In this document: positions 1 through 8,979 of the stretch, one piece after another | Layout: every line of letters starts with the position of its first letter | Position numbering within the stretch: the first letter of the stretch is position 1 | Assembly (NCBI RefSeq): GCF_000182645.1 | Contig: NZ_ACQA01000001.1 | Location: 1,116,001-1,180,000, forward strand | From: Brucella intermedia LMG 3301 | GTDB lineage: Bacteria; Pseudomonadota; Alphaproteobacteria; Rhizobiales; Rhizobiaceae | DNA length: 64,000 nt | Reading direction: 5' to 3' | Position numbers and translations under genes: made by a program | The notes under the pieces: generated by a model | Databases searched by the model: none | The model's input: the letters and a program-made list of their open reading frames with translations, nothing else | What the model was told of the DNA's origin: nothing

Positions 1-90
1 CCTCCATATAATCATGAGGCAGTTGTTGGAGTTGAGAATTCTCGTGCCGGCAAGGACAATGCCTGATCTTGCCGTGCACGGGAGTTCCAG

Positions 91-261
91 ATGTATCGAA
101 TACTGTGCCTGATGGTTTCCGGTTTCGCGCTTGCGCATATGTCTTCATACTATCGGCAGGATATGCCGACCGTATCATATGCTGCAACAAAGGGCTGTAT
201 CTGTGACAAGAACCGCCAGCCGGTCTCTGCGTGTCTGGATGTTTGCCAGTGGACCAACTGA
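91..261 (+). CDS. small cysteine-containing secreted or membrane peptide (56 aa), unknown function
   Basis: An ATG at 91 preceded by GGAG (81-84, 6-base spacing) opens a 56-residue frame ending in TGA at 259-261. The N-terminus (residues 4-15) is hydrophobic and could be a signal peptide or a single membrane segment. The mature part holds C36-x-C38 and C48-x3-C52, with a sixth-position cysteine in the hydrophobic part, which suggests a small periplasmic disulfide or metal-binding peptide. No family was recognised. It lies 35 bases upstream of the acetyltransferase gene on the same strand and may share its transcript. The good ribosome site and signal-like start support it; the short length keeps it uncertain. 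Confidence 0.5.
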   Translation: MYRILCLMVSGFALAHMSSYYRQDMPTVSYAATKGCICDKNRQPVSACLDVCQWTN

Positions 262-296
262 ATTTAATGAGGAATTGAGAACATCCCGGAGAAACA

Positions 297-794
297 ATGC
301 GACCTGAAAATCTCGTCATTCGCGCAGTGGAAGCTGCGGATGCGGAAGGACTCACCCATTTGCAGAACATGCCGGGATTTCGTTTCGGCACCTTGCGCAC
401 TCCGTTTCAACGCCTCGAGACGACACGCAAGTGGCTGGAAGCGCTCGGGCCGGAAGCCACGATTCTGGTTGCGACGATCAATGAAGAGATTGTCGGAAAC
501 GCTGGCTTGCTCCGGCACGCAGGACGGCGTGGTCATAGCGCGGCAATCATCATGGGCATACATGACGACCATGTCGGGAAGGGCATCGGCACGGCATTCA
601 TGGCCGAACTGATCGACATTGCCGACAACTGGCTCGACCTGAAACGGCTTGAACTCACCGTTTACGTCGACAATGCCCCTGCAATCCGCCTCTATGAAAA
701 GTTCGGTTTTGTTTCGGAAGGCATACGCCGGAAAGATGCTTTCCGGGCCGGTGAGTTTGTCGACTCGCTCGCAATGGCCAGGCTCAACTTCTGA
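297..794 (+). CDS. GNAT N-acetyltransferase, YhhY/AaaT-like
   Basis: 165 residues, the usual size of a single GNAT domain. The acetyl-CoA pyrophosphate loop is V93-G-K-G-I-G98, followed by the helix of motif A. The C-terminal motif (NAPAIRLYEKFGF, residues 126-138) is the family's acetyl-CoA contact helix. The stretch from about residue 108 to the end closely resembles E. coli YhhY (AaaT), an L-amino-acid N-acetyltransferase, so acetylation of free amino acids or related small amines is the best guess; the substrate cannot be read from sequence. The start ATG has GGAG just upstream. Its neighbours are a small peptide gene upstream and a convergent methyltransferase gene 16 bases downstream. 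Confidence 0.85.
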   Translation: MRPENLVIRAVEAADAEGLTHLQNMPGFRFGTLRTPFQRLETTRKWLEALGPEATILVATINEEIVGNAGLLRHAGRRGHSAAIIMGIHDDHVGKGIGTAFMAELIDIADNWLDLKRLELTVYVDNAPAIRLYEKFGFVSEGIRRKDAFRAGEFVDSLAMARLNF

Positions 795-810
795 CGCCGT
801 TCTTTCGCGA

Positions 811-1395
811 TTATCGCACCGCTATAACTGCGGCCCAGTCAGTGGAACGTTTATCGTAGGCGCTGCCGGTCCAGCATTCAATTTCGATGCCGGACCATTG
901 ACCGTTATCGCTCCAATATTCCCGCAATTCTTCCGGCGATAGATAGTTGTAATAGCGGCCAAGCGCGTCGTGGCCTTCAGCCGTGCCGGTCTTGAAGCTG
1001 GCCCACACGATCCCGCCTTTCACCAAGGCACTGTGAACGCGTCTTATGATAGGACCAAGTTCGGTTCTCGGCACATGGGTGAGCGACGCGCAGGCGTAAA
1101 TCCCGTCATATTCCTCGACTGCGGAAAGCTCATCGAACATCATCGTGCGGACGGGCTGTCCCAGCCGTTTTGCAGCGATTGCCGCCAGTTCGGAGGAGCC
1201 ATCCGTCGCATCGAGTTGAAATCCGGCGTTGAGAATGGCACTCGCATCGGTGCCCGAACCTGTTCCCAGTTCCAGGATTCGTCCCGCTGGCTTGCAGCGC
1301 TTCAGAAAGCTAAACAGTTTCGGGTTGGGCGTTTCGCCGTCGGCTGCATAGTCGATCGCATTGGAATTGTAGAAACCCAGCGTGTTGTCCTGCAT
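811..1395 (-). CDS. class I SAM-dependent methyltransferase
   Basis: 194 residues from the ATG at 1395, which has GAGGGATT upstream; a longer frame runs upstream to 1602 but lacks a ribosome site and enters the ntrY control region. Motif I is ILELGTGSGTDA (residues 40-51), the SAM-binding glycine loop. The acidic residue after beta-2 is D64/D66, and the post-motif segment YDGIYACASLTHVPR (97-110) is typical of UbiE/Tam-like small-molecule methyltransferases. The substrate is unknown. It converges with the acetyltransferase and diverges from ntrY. With the two preceding genes it forms a small group of accessory character upstream of ntrY. Confidence 0.8.
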   Translation of the reverse strand: MQDNTLGFYNSNAIDYAADGETPNPKLFSFLKRCKPAGRILELGTGSGTDASAILNAGFQLDATDGSSELAAIAAKRLGQPVRTMMFDELSAVEEYDGIYACASLTHVPRTELGPIIRRVHSALVKGGIVWASFKTGTAEGHDALGRYYNYLSPEELREYWSDNGQWSGIEIECWTGSAYDKRSTDWAAVIAVR

Positions 1396-1565
1396 GTCGG
1401 AGAATCCCTCATCCCGGTTTCGAAGAGCCCGGAAATCCCGGAATAGGCGCGCGCTCTTATGCAGCGAAATCGCACCATATTGAAGTCCTGAAAGTGTCGA
1501 TGGGCCGACTTTCCGGGTTCGCTTCGGACATGTCAAAGTCCGATCCAGCAGAGCGCACAGAATAA

Positions 1566-1605
1566 CGTTGCATTTTCGCCACAATGCGTTGCATAGATGC
1601 AACGC
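1566..1605. promoter_or_regulatory. palindromic operator-like site upstream of ntrY
   Basis: A perfect inverted repeat GCGTTGCATAGATGCAACGC spans 1586-1605. A further CGTTGCAT half-site lies at 1566-1573, exactly 21 bp (two helical turns) before the CGTTGCAT at 1587-1594. Three half-sites in phase between ntrY and the divergent methyltransferase suggest a repressor or activator site. The binding protein is unknown. The earliest ntrY ATG (1584) overlaps the palindrome, which favours a later start. Confidence 0.5.
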
Positions 1606-1616
1606 TATTGGGTAAC

Positions 1617-3941
1617 ATGGTTAATATGAACACGGCGAATCTGACGGCGAACATGAACGGCGAGGAACAATCATCGCAAAGCGGCGAGGGGCGCAGGCTT
1701 CTGGCCCTGCCGGGCATTATCACGGTCATTTCGGCGCTTGTCACCGCCTCGATTTCCTTTGCCATTTTGATCGGCATTACACCGATCACGCCTGATAGGA
1801 CCGTCACGCTGGCATTGGTCATCATCAATGTCGCGCTGATTCTGTTCCTCATCCTGCTGATCTGCCGCGAAGTTTACCGCATCGTGATGGCCCGGCGGCT
1901 CGGGAAGGCGGCTTCGCGCCTGCATGTCCGTATTGTGGCGCTGTTTTCGCTTATCGCGGCGGTGCCCGCCATCGTGGTTGCCATCGTTGCGTCCGTCACG
2001 CTCAACCTCGGTCTCGACCGCTGGTTCGATACCAACACCCGCGACATTGTCAGTTCATCGCAGAGCCTGACCACCGCCTATATCCGCGAAACCGCGCTCA
2101 ACCTGCAAAGCACCTCCTATTCGATGCTGCAGGATCTCGATGCGCAGCGCACCATTTATAGTCTTGACCGTGGCGGCTTCATCCAGCTGATGACATTACA
2201 GACGCGTGGCCGCGCTCTGCTCGGTGCGTTTCTTGTGCGTGAGAATGGCGATGTCGTCGTCAAAAGCGATACTGGAGTTGAAGATCGTCTGCCGCCGCCA
2301 ACCGAAGATGCGTTGAAAACGGCACCGGATGGCAAGCCGGTTATCATCCCGCCGGGCAACAGTAATTTCGTCGGCGCAATCATCAAGATGCGCGAGATAC
2401 CTGATGTCTATCTCTACACGGTTCGCGCAGTCGATCCTCAGATTCTCGACGCCATGCGCCTGATGGAAGCCAATACCCAGCGCTACCAGGAAATGGACGC
2501 GAACCGCATTCCAACGCAGATTGCATTTGCGCTGCTCTATTTCGGCCTGACGCTGATTGTGCTGCTTTCGGCTATCTGGACCGGTATTGCCGTCGCCGAC
2601 CGGCTGGTGCGTCCGATCCGGCTTTTGATCGGCGCGTCCGACGATGTGGCGGCGGGCAATCTCGACGTGTCGGTTCCGGTGCGCACATCGGATGGCGACG
2701 TGGGCGCGTTATCCGGCACTTTCAACAACATGGTGGCGGAGCTGAAAAGCCAGCGCAACGAGCTGCTTTCCGCCAAGGACCAGATCGATGAGCGCCGCCG
2801 CTTCTCCGAAGCCGTGCTTTCCGGCGTGACGGCCGGCGTCATCGGGATCGAGACCGATGGCTGCATCTCCATCCTGAACCGTTCGGCGGAACATATGTTC
2901 GGCGTCACCTCGGAAGATGCTGTCGGCAAGAACCTCACAAGCATCGCGCCGGAGATCGGGCAGGCTTTTGAGGTCGCCCGCTCGACGGGGCGCGCGGTGC
3001 ATCGCGAGCAGGTCAGCATGACCCGAGGCGGTGTGGCGCGCACGTTCAACGTGCAGGTAACCGTCGAGGACACGGAATCGGAAGATCATTCCTATGTGGT
3101 GACTGTGGATGACATCACTGATCTGGTGCAGGCGCAGCGTTCGTCCGCCTGGGCGGATGTCGCGCGCCGCATCGCGCATGAAATCAAGAACCCGCTCACC
3201 CCGATCCAGCTTTCCGCAGAACGCATCCGCCGCCGTTACGGCAAGGTCATCACCGAGGATCGCGAGGTTTTCGATCAGTGCACGGATACGATCATCCGTC
3301 AGGTCGGCGACATTGGGCGCATGGTCGATGAATTCTCCGCCTTTGCCCGCATGCCGAAGCCGGAAATGCGGCTTATGGATATGCGCGAGGCATTGCGCGA
3401 AGCCTCCTTCCTGGTCGAAGTCAGCCGCAGCGATATTCGTTTCCAGAACGATTTTGGCTCGGAAAAGCTGGTCGGTTCCTTCGATAGCCGCCTGATCGGG
3501 CAGGCATTCGGCAATGTGATCAAGAATGCCAGCGAAGCCATTGACGGACTTCCGAAGGAAGATCGCGCCAGGGAAGGCGAGGGCGGGCATATCCTCATCC
3601 GTTCCTATCAGGCGGATGGACAATTGTTTGTCGATGTCATCGACAACGGCAAGGGCCTGCCGGGCGACGACCGCCAGAAGCTGCTCGAACCTTATATGAC
3701 GACGCGCGAGAAGGGCACCGGCCTTGGTCTCGCGATTGTCCGCAAGATCGTCGAGGATCATGGCGGGCATCTGGAATTGCATGATGCGCCTTCGGATTTC
3801 CACGGAGGACGGGGCGCAATGATACGTATGGTCTTCCCGCAGGCGCCCACCAATGAAGCTGGCGTAAATGCCGGTTCTGCCGGTGAGATCGAAGCAGATG
3901 CGGGAAATGACGAAAAGAACATAGCTGGACAGGTGATTTGA
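1617..3941 (+). CDS. ntrY: nitrogen-regulation sensor histidine kinase NtrY
   Basis: About 774 residues from the ATG at 1617; an in-frame ATG at 1584 sits in a palindrome and one at 1626 is also possible. Order of parts: two membrane helices (about 35-85), a third (about 100-130), a periplasmic region, a fourth helix (about 303-325), HAMP (325-380), PAS (395-495), HisKA with the phospho-acceptor in RRIAHEIKNPLTP (His521), and HATPase with N box (NVIKNASEAID), G1 (DNGKGLP) and G2 (GTGLGLAIV). In alphaproteobacteria NtrY phosphorylates NtrX and responds to nitrogen and redox conditions. ntrX follows one base after the stop, so the two are one operon. ntrBC, usually just upstream, are not in the window. 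Confidence 0.95.
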   Translation: MVNMNTANLTANMNGEEQSSQSGEGRRLLALPGIITVISALVTASISFAILIGITPITPDRTVTLALVIINVALILFLILLICREVYRIVMARRLGKAASRLHVRIVALFSLIAAVPAIVVAIVASVTLNLGLDRWFDTNTRDIVSSSQSLTTAYIRETALNLQSTSYSMLQDLDAQRTIYSLDRGGFIQLMTLQTRGRALLGAFLVRENGDVVVKSDTGVEDRLPPPTEDALKTAPDGKPVIIPPGNSNFVGAIIKMREIPDVYLYTVRAVDPQILDAMRLMEANTQRYQEMDANRIPTQIAFALLYFGLTLIVLLSAIWTGIAVADRLVRPIRLLIGASDDVAAGNLDVSVPVRTSDGDVGALSGTFNNMVAELKSQRNELLSAKDQIDERRRFSEAVLSGVTAGVIGIETDGCISILNRSAEHMFGVTSEDAVGKNLTSIAPEIGQAFEVARSTGRAVHREQVSMTRGGVARTFNVQVTVEDTESEDHSYVVTVDDITDLVQAQRSSAWADVARRIAHEIKNPLTPIQLSAERIRRRYGKVITEDREVFDQCTDTIIRQVGDIGRMVDEFSAFARMPKPEMRLMDMREALREASFLVEVSRSDIRFQNDFGSEKLVGSFDSRLIGQAFGNVIKNASEAIDGLPKEDRAREGEGGHILIRSYQADGQLFVDVIDNGKGLPGDDRQKLLEPYMTTREKGTGLGLAIVRKIVEDHGGHLELHDAPSDFHGGRGAMIRMVFPQAPTNEAGVNAGSAGEIEADAGNDEKNIAGQVI

Positions 3942-3942
3942 T

Positions 3943-5304
3943 ATGGCTGCCGATATTCTTGTGGTTGATGACGAAGCGGATATCCGGGAACTTGTTGCAG
4001 GCATTCTGAGCGATGAAGGCCACGAAACCCGCACGGCCTTCGATGCGGACAGCGCGCTCGCAGCAATCAACGATCGCGTTCCCCGGCTGGTCTTTCTGGA
4101 TATATGGCTGCAGGGCAGCCGTCTGGACGGCCTCGCGCTGCTCGATGAAATCAAGAAGCAGCATCCCGAACTGCCGGTGGTGATGATCTCCGGTCATGGC
4201 AATATCGAAACGGCGGTGTCTGCGATCCGTCGCGGCGCCTACGACTTCATCGAAAAGCCTTTCAAGGCGGACCGCCTCATCCTCATCGCGGAACGGGCGC
4301 TTGAAACCTCGAAGCTGAAGCGCGAAGTCTCGAACCTGCGCAAGCGCAGCGGCGACCATCTGGAATTGATCGGTGCATCGCTGGCCATGAACCAGTTGCG
4401 CCAGACCATCGAGCGCGTCGCGCCGACCAACAGCCGCATCATGATTACCGGACCGTCGGGCGCGGGCAAGGAACTTGCCGCCCGCGCCATCCACGCGCAG
4501 TCGGGCCGCGCCAATGGGCCGTTCGTGACCGTCAACGCCGCGACCATCACGCCGGAGCGCATGGAGATCGAGCTTTTCGGCACCGAAATGGACGGCGGCG
4601 AACGCAAGGTCGGGGCTCTGGAAGAGGCCCATGGCGGCATTCTCTATCTCGATGAAGTCGCCGACATGCCGCGCGAGACGCAGAACAAGATTTTGCGTGT
4701 GCTTGTCGACCAGCAGTTTGAACGCGTGGGCGGCACCAAGCGCGTGAAGGTGGATGTGCGCATCATCTCCTCCACGGCGCAGAACCTCGAAGGCATGATT
4801 GCGGAAGGCACGTTCCGCGAAGACCTGTTTCACCGCCTCTCGGTGGTTCCGGTGCAGGTGCCGCCGCTTGCCGCCCGGCGCGAGGACATTCCGTCACTGG
4901 TCGAATACTTCATGAAGCAGATCGCCGAACAGGCAGGCATCAAGCCGCGCAAGATCGGCTCCGATGCGATGGCGGTTTTGCAGGCGCATAGCTGGCCGGG
5001 CAATCTTCGCCAGCTTCGCAACAATGTCGAGCGCCTGATGATTCTGGCGCGGGGCGATGATCCGGAGGCGCCAGTGACGGCCGACCTCCTGCCGGCTGAA
5101 ATCGGCGACACGCTGCCGCGTGCACCGACGGAATCCGACCAGCACATCATGGCGCTTCCGTTGCGCGAGGCGCGCGAGCGTTTCGAGAAGGAATATCTGA
5201 TCGCCCAGATCAACCGGTTCGGCGGCAATATTTCGCGCACGGCGGAGTTTGTCGGCATGGAGCGCTCGGCTCTGCATCGCAAGCTGAAATCTCTCGGCGT
5301 ATAA
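3943..5304 (+). CDS. ntrX: response regulator NtrX
   Basis: 453 residues. The receiver domain (1-120) has the phospho-acceptor Asp53 and the conserved Lys105. The AAA+ domain has Walker A GPSGAGKE and Walker B LYLDEVAD. A Fis-type helix-turn-helix closes the protein (GGNISRTAEFVGMERSALHRK). The sigma-54 contact loop GAFTGA, expected after ELFG, is absent: the segment reads ELFGTEMDGGERKVGALEEA. NtrX here is therefore unlikely to act as a classical sigma-54 activator, as is known for alphaproteobacterial NtrX. It is the partner of NtrY and sits directly behind it. Confidence 0.95.
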   Translation: MAADILVVDDEADIRELVAGILSDEGHETRTAFDADSALAAINDRVPRLVFLDIWLQGSRLDGLALLDEIKKQHPELPVVMISGHGNIETAVSAIRRGAYDFIEKPFKADRLILIAERALETSKLKREVSNLRKRSGDHLELIGASLAMNQLRQTIERVAPTNSRIMITGPSGAGKELAARAIHAQSGRANGPFVTVNAATITPERMEIELFGTEMDGGERKVGALEEAHGGILYLDEVADMPRETQNKILRVLVDQQFERVGGTKRVKVDVRIISSTAQNLEGMIAEGTFREDLFHRLSVVPVQVPPLAARREDIPSLVEYFMKQIAEQAGIKPRKIGSDAMAVLQAHSWPGNLRQLRNNVERLMILARGDDPEAPVTADLLPAEIGDTLPRAPTESDQHIMALPLREARERFEKEYLIAQINRFGGNISRTAEFVGMERSALHRKLKSLGV

Positions 5305-5332
5305 ATAGTCAAGTGTCTCGGGCGGATGTGTC

Positions 5333-6709
5333 ATGCGGGTAATCGTTTGCGGAGCAGGGCAGGTCGGATACGGCATCGCTGAGCGGCTTGCCGCCGAGGA
5401 GAACGATGTTTCCGTCATCGACACCTCGGCCCGTCATATCGAGATCGTGCGCGACACGCTCGATGTCCGTGGTTTTGTCGGGCACGGTTCGCAACCGGAC
5501 GTGCTTGCCGCCGCTGGCGCCGATGAAGCGGATATGATCATTGCCGTCACCTTGTCCGACGAGGTCAACATGGTGGCCTGTCAGGTGGCGCATTCGGTCT
5601 TCAACGTGCCGACCAAGATCGCCCGCATTCGCGCGCAGTCCTATCTCAAGGCTGAATATCAGGATCTTTTCCTGCGCGAAAACCTGCCGATCGACGTGAT
5701 TATCTCGCCGGAGCTTGAAGTGGGTGAGGTTGTTCTGCGGCGCATCGCCTTGCAGGGCGCAACGGACGTGCTGCGTTTTGCCGACGACAAGATCATCGGC
5801 CTCGCCATCGAATGCCTGGAGGAATGCCCGGTCATCAATACGCCGCTGAAGCAGCTGACCGATCTGTTTCCCGATCTTGCGGCCACCGTCGTCGGCGTGG
5901 TGCGCAATGACAGCCTTTTCATCCCGCGATCTTCGGACGAGCTGAATGCCGGCGACCTCGCTTATGTCGTGACGACACGCGAGCAGGTGCGCCGTACGCT
6001 CTCCTTGTTCGGCCACGAGAAACCGGAAGCCAGCCGCATCGTTATCGCGGGCGGCGGCAATATCGGCTTGTACGTGGCCAAGGCCATCGAGGACCGCAAA
6101 TGGCATACGCGCGTCAAGATGATCGAAAGCGAGCACGAGCGTGCCTTCGCCATCGCCGACCAGCTCAAACGCACCATGGTGCTGCACGGCAGCGCGCTCG
6201 ACCAGAACTTGCTTCAGGAAGCTGACATTCAGGACGCGGACCTGATGGTCGCGCTCACCAATCAGGATCAGGTCAATATCCTGTCGAGCATCATGGCAAA
6301 GCGGCTGGGCTGCAAGTCCAACATGGCGCTGCTCAATACGGTTGCCTATCAGGACTTCACCCACATGGTTGGGATCGACGCCTATATTAACCCGAAGGCC
6401 GTGACGATTTCGAAAATTCTCCAGCATGTCCGGCGAGGCCGCATCCGGGCGGTCTATAGCGTTTATCGCGACATGGCCGAACTGATCGAAGCCGAAGCTC
6501 TGGAAACATCCTCGCTGGTTGGCGCGCCGTTGCGCGATCTCGACTTGCCGGAAGGTCTGCGAATCGGTGCGATCTACCGTGACGGACAGGTGATCCGTCC
6601 GAACGGCGATGTCCGTATCAAGCCGAAGGACCGCGTCGTCATCTTCGCAACCTCTGACGCCGTAAAGCATGTGGAGCAGATGTTCCGCGTCAGTCTGGAA
6701 TTTTTCTGA
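5333..6709 (+). CDS. trkA: Trk potassium uptake regulatory protein TrkA
   Basis: 458 residues with the duplicated RCK layout: first Rossmann fold starting VIVCGAGQVGYGIAERL (residues 3-19), TrkA-C about 140-225, second Rossmann fold starting IVIAGGGNIGLYVAKAI (about 235-251), TrkA-C about 370-455. TrkA is a cytoplasmic NAD(H)-binding subunit that gates the TrkH/TrkG potassium channels; no trkH lies in this window. The gene follows ntrX by 28 bases, the usual place in Rhizobiales, and is probably cotranscribed with ntrYX. Confidence 0.95.
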   Translation: MRVIVCGAGQVGYGIAERLAAEENDVSVIDTSARHIEIVRDTLDVRGFVGHGSQPDVLAAAGADEADMIIAVTLSDEVNMVACQVAHSVFNVPTKIARIRAQSYLKAEYQDLFLRENLPIDVIISPELEVGEVVLRRIALQGATDVLRFADDKIIGLAIECLEECPVINTPLKQLTDLFPDLAATVVGVVRNDSLFIPRSSDELNAGDLAYVVTTREQVRRTLSLFGHEKPEASRIVIAGGGNIGLYVAKAIEDRKWHTRVKMIESEHERAFAIADQLKRTMVLHGSALDQNLLQEADIQDADLMVALTNQDQVNILSSIMAKRLGCKSNMALLNTVAYQDFTHMVGIDAYINPKAVTISKILQHVRRGRIRAVYSVYRDMAELIEAEALETSSLVGAPLRDLDLPEGLRIGAIYRDGQVIRPNGDVRIKPKDRVVIFATSDAVKHVEQMFRVSLEFF

Positions 6710-7018
6710 TACGCAGGCTCACGCACGGTGCGCGACACCTCTACCGCTTCAAATTCCCGTGAGGCGAAGAGCTTGGTGGCGCATTCGCCGTCGCTGTATT
6801 ATCGGCCCTGCTGGAATTTGCCACCACGCTAATGAAATTGACGGTTGCACAAAGATTCCCATCCTGTTAACCGAAGCTGAATAGCGAAGCAGTTGTCTTT
6901 CCACAGCAATTGCAGTCAGGTACCGGTTTTGCACGCTCCGGTCCTTGATTTATGTGCATGCGCGTGTTCGTTTAACACATCGCGAGCTGGCTGCTGATCG
7001 ATTAAAGGAATAAAAACA
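6710..7018. other. intergenic region trkA-hfq, no gene found
   Basis: 309 bases without a credible reading frame. It must hold the hfq promoter, but no confident -35/-10 pair or terminator for trkA could be picked out. In several rhizobia a D-amino-acid aminotransferase gene (dat) sits at this place; nothing like it is seen here. Confidence 0.5.
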
Positions 7019-7255
7019 ATGGCTGAACGATCGCAAAATCTACAAGACCTTTTTCTGAATTCTGTACGCAAGCAGAAAATTTCGCTGACGATTTTCCTTA
7101 TCAATGGCGTGAAACTGACCGGCATTGTGACGTCCTTCGATAATTTCTGCGTGCTTCTGCGTCGTGATGGTCATTCGCAGCTTGTCTACAAGCATGCGAT
7201 TTCGACGATCATGCCGAGCCAGCCTGTGCAGATGTTCGAAGGCGAAGAAGCCTGA
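7019..7255 (+). CDS. hfq: RNA chaperone Hfq
   Basis: 78 residues, standard for alphaproteobacterial Hfq. The Sm1 motif runs from about residue 10 ([14 protein letters not shown]) and the Sm2 motif contains the diagnostic YKHA (about 59-62) followed by ISTI. Hfq forms a cytoplasmic homohexamer that pairs small RNAs with mRNAs. The acidic C-terminal tail of enteric Hfq is missing, as usual in this class. Downstream lie two hairpins before hflX, so hfq is partly uncoupled from hflX. Confidence 0.97.
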
Positions 7256-7271
7256 CGCTTTCCCAATACCA

Positions 7272-7312
7272 TTGGAGCGCACTGGCTTTGGTTGTCGCTC
7301 CAAATTTTGTTT
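7272..7312 (+). terminator. rho-independent terminator after hfq
   Basis: Stem TTGGAGCG (7272-7279) pairs perfectly with CGCTCCAA (7296-7303) and is followed by ATTTTGTTT. It lies 16 bases after the hfq stop. Confidence 0.7.
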
Positions 7313-7323
7313 CTGCTGATGAT

Positions 7324-7350
7324 AACCGGACACGCATTGCCTGTCCGGTT
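7324..7350 (+). other. second hairpin between hfq and hflX
   Basis: AACCGGACA (7324-7332) pairs with TGTCCGGTT (7342-7350), a perfect 9-bp stem without a strong T run. It may stabilise the hfq mRNA end or attenuate read-through into hflX. Confidence 0.5.
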
Positions 7351-7452
7351 CGTCATGTTTGAACGATCCGGGGCGTCTTTCATTTGAAACAGCTTTAGCG
7401 GTGACTTATCTGCAGCCGTAGATAACACGTTTCCGTGTCCCCGGAGTGAACA

Positions 7453-8871
7453 TTGTCCAAATTCAAGGATAAGAAGCCGTCATCTGCCGATGCAGACAAG
7501 GGCTTCGGACTTTCAGAGCCAGAGCCCACACGGGCAGCTGTCATCGTTCCCGTCCTGCCCGAGCGGTATAGTGCAGGCACGACCGCCGAGGAAGGCGCGC
7601 GGCCCCAGTTCCAGCGTTCGAACGAAGCGCGGCTTGAGGAAGCAATGGGGCTTGCCCGGGCGATTGCGCTCGATATCGAACATGCCGAAATCGCGATTGT
7701 CGCCAATCCGCGTCCGGCGACCCTGCTGGGCGCGGGCAAGGTGGAATCCATTGCCGAAACCGTCCAGGAAAAGGCCATCGGGCTGGTCATCGTCGATCAC
7801 GCCCTGACGCCGGTGCAGCAGCGCAACCTCGAAAAGGAATGGAACGTCAAGGTCATCGACCGCACGGGACTTATCCTCGAAATTTTCGGCGAGCGCGCGC
7901 GCACCAAGGAAGGTGCATTGCAGGTCGAGCTGGCGCATTTGAACTATCAGAAGGGCCGTCTGGTCAGAAGCTGGACTCACCTGGAGCGCCAGCGCGGTGG
8001 TGGCGGCTTCCTCGGCGGTCCAGGTGAAACCCAGATCGAAGCCGACCGCCGTTTGCTGCAGGACAAGATCCTGAAGATCAAGCGCGAACTTGAGACCGTG
8101 GTACGCACCCGCACGCTGCATCGCCAGAAACGGCGCAAGGTGCCGCATCCGATTGTAGCGCTCGTCGGCTATACCAATGCCGGAAAGTCCACGCTTTTCA
8201 ATCGCATGACGGGCGCGGAAGTACTGGCCGAAGACATGCTCTTCGCCACGCTCGATCCGACATTGCGCCGCATCCGGCTTCCGCATGGTGAGACAGTCAT
8301 CCTGTCGGATACGGTGGGTTTCATCTCGAACCTGCCGCACCATCTGGTCGCTGCCTTCCGCGCCACGCTTGAAGAAGTGGTCGAGGCCGACCTGATCCTG
8401 CATGTCCGCGACATTTCCGATCCGGACAATGCCGCGCAGGCCGAAGACGTGGAAAGCATCCTTGCCGGGCTGGGCATAGAGCCGCAGGACCGCAAGCGCG
8501 TCGTCGAAATCTGGAACAAGATCGACAATCTTGACGAAAGCGGACGTGAGGCCGCCCTGCGTCTTGCCGCTGCTGGCAGCGAGGAGGGGCGTCCCATTCC
8601 GCTTTCGGCCATTACCGGTGAAGGCGTTGACAGGTTGCTTTCGCTTATCGAAACGCGGATAGCGGGTTCGCTCGGCGCGGTCGATGTTGTGCTGTCTCCT
8701 TTCGAGCTTCATCTGCTCGACTGGATCTACCAGCATGGCAGCAATGTGGAGCGTGAGAACCTGGAAGACGGCTCCGTTCGCATCAAGGCCCGGCTGACCG
8801 AAGTGGCCCGCAAAACTTTGGACGAGAAGCGCGGCATCCGTCCTGAAAAGCCGGAGTCCGATTGGGACTGA
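7453..8871 (+). CDS. hflX: ribosome-associated GTPase HflX
   Basis: 472 residues from a TTG start at 7453 with GGAG eight bases upstream (7442-7445); no ATG fits the conserved N-terminus. The N-terminal HflX domain (about 20-200) carries the glycine-rich linker GGGFLGGPGE. The GTPase domain has G1 GYTNAGKST (239-247), G3 DTVGF (286-290) and G4 NKID (355-358). HflX binds the 50S subunit and rescues stalled or heat-damaged ribosomes. It follows hfq as in many Proteobacteria. Confidence 0.95.
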   Translation: MSKFKDKKPSSADADKGFGLSEPEPTRAAVIVPVLPERYSAGTTAEEGARPQFQRSNEARLEEAMGLARAIALDIEHAEIAIVANPRPATLLGAGKVESIAETVQEKAIGLVIVDHALTPVQQRNLEKEWNVKVIDRTGLILEIFGERARTKEGALQVELAHLNYQKGRLVRSWTHLERQRGGGGFLGGPGETQIEADRRLLQDKILKIKRELETVVRTRTLHRQKRRKVPHPIVALVGYTNAGKSTLFNRMTGAEVLAEDMLFATLDPTLRRIRLPHGETVILSDTVGFISNLPHHLVAAFRATLEEVVEADLILHVRDISDPDNAAQAEDVESILAGLGIEPQDRKRVVEIWNKIDNLDESGREAALRLAAAGSEEGRPIPLSAITGEGVDRLLSLIETRIAGSLGAVDVVLSPFELHLLDWIYQHGSNVERENLEDGSVRIKARLTEVARKTLDEKRGIRPEKPESDWD

Positions 8872-8979
8872 GGCGGGACGTGCCGCGCCACTTGCGAAAC
8901 AGGGGCGCAACGCCCTATGTATGAAACACCGACGATTCAAAACTATTCACTTCGCCATAAATATATCCAGAGGCCCATA

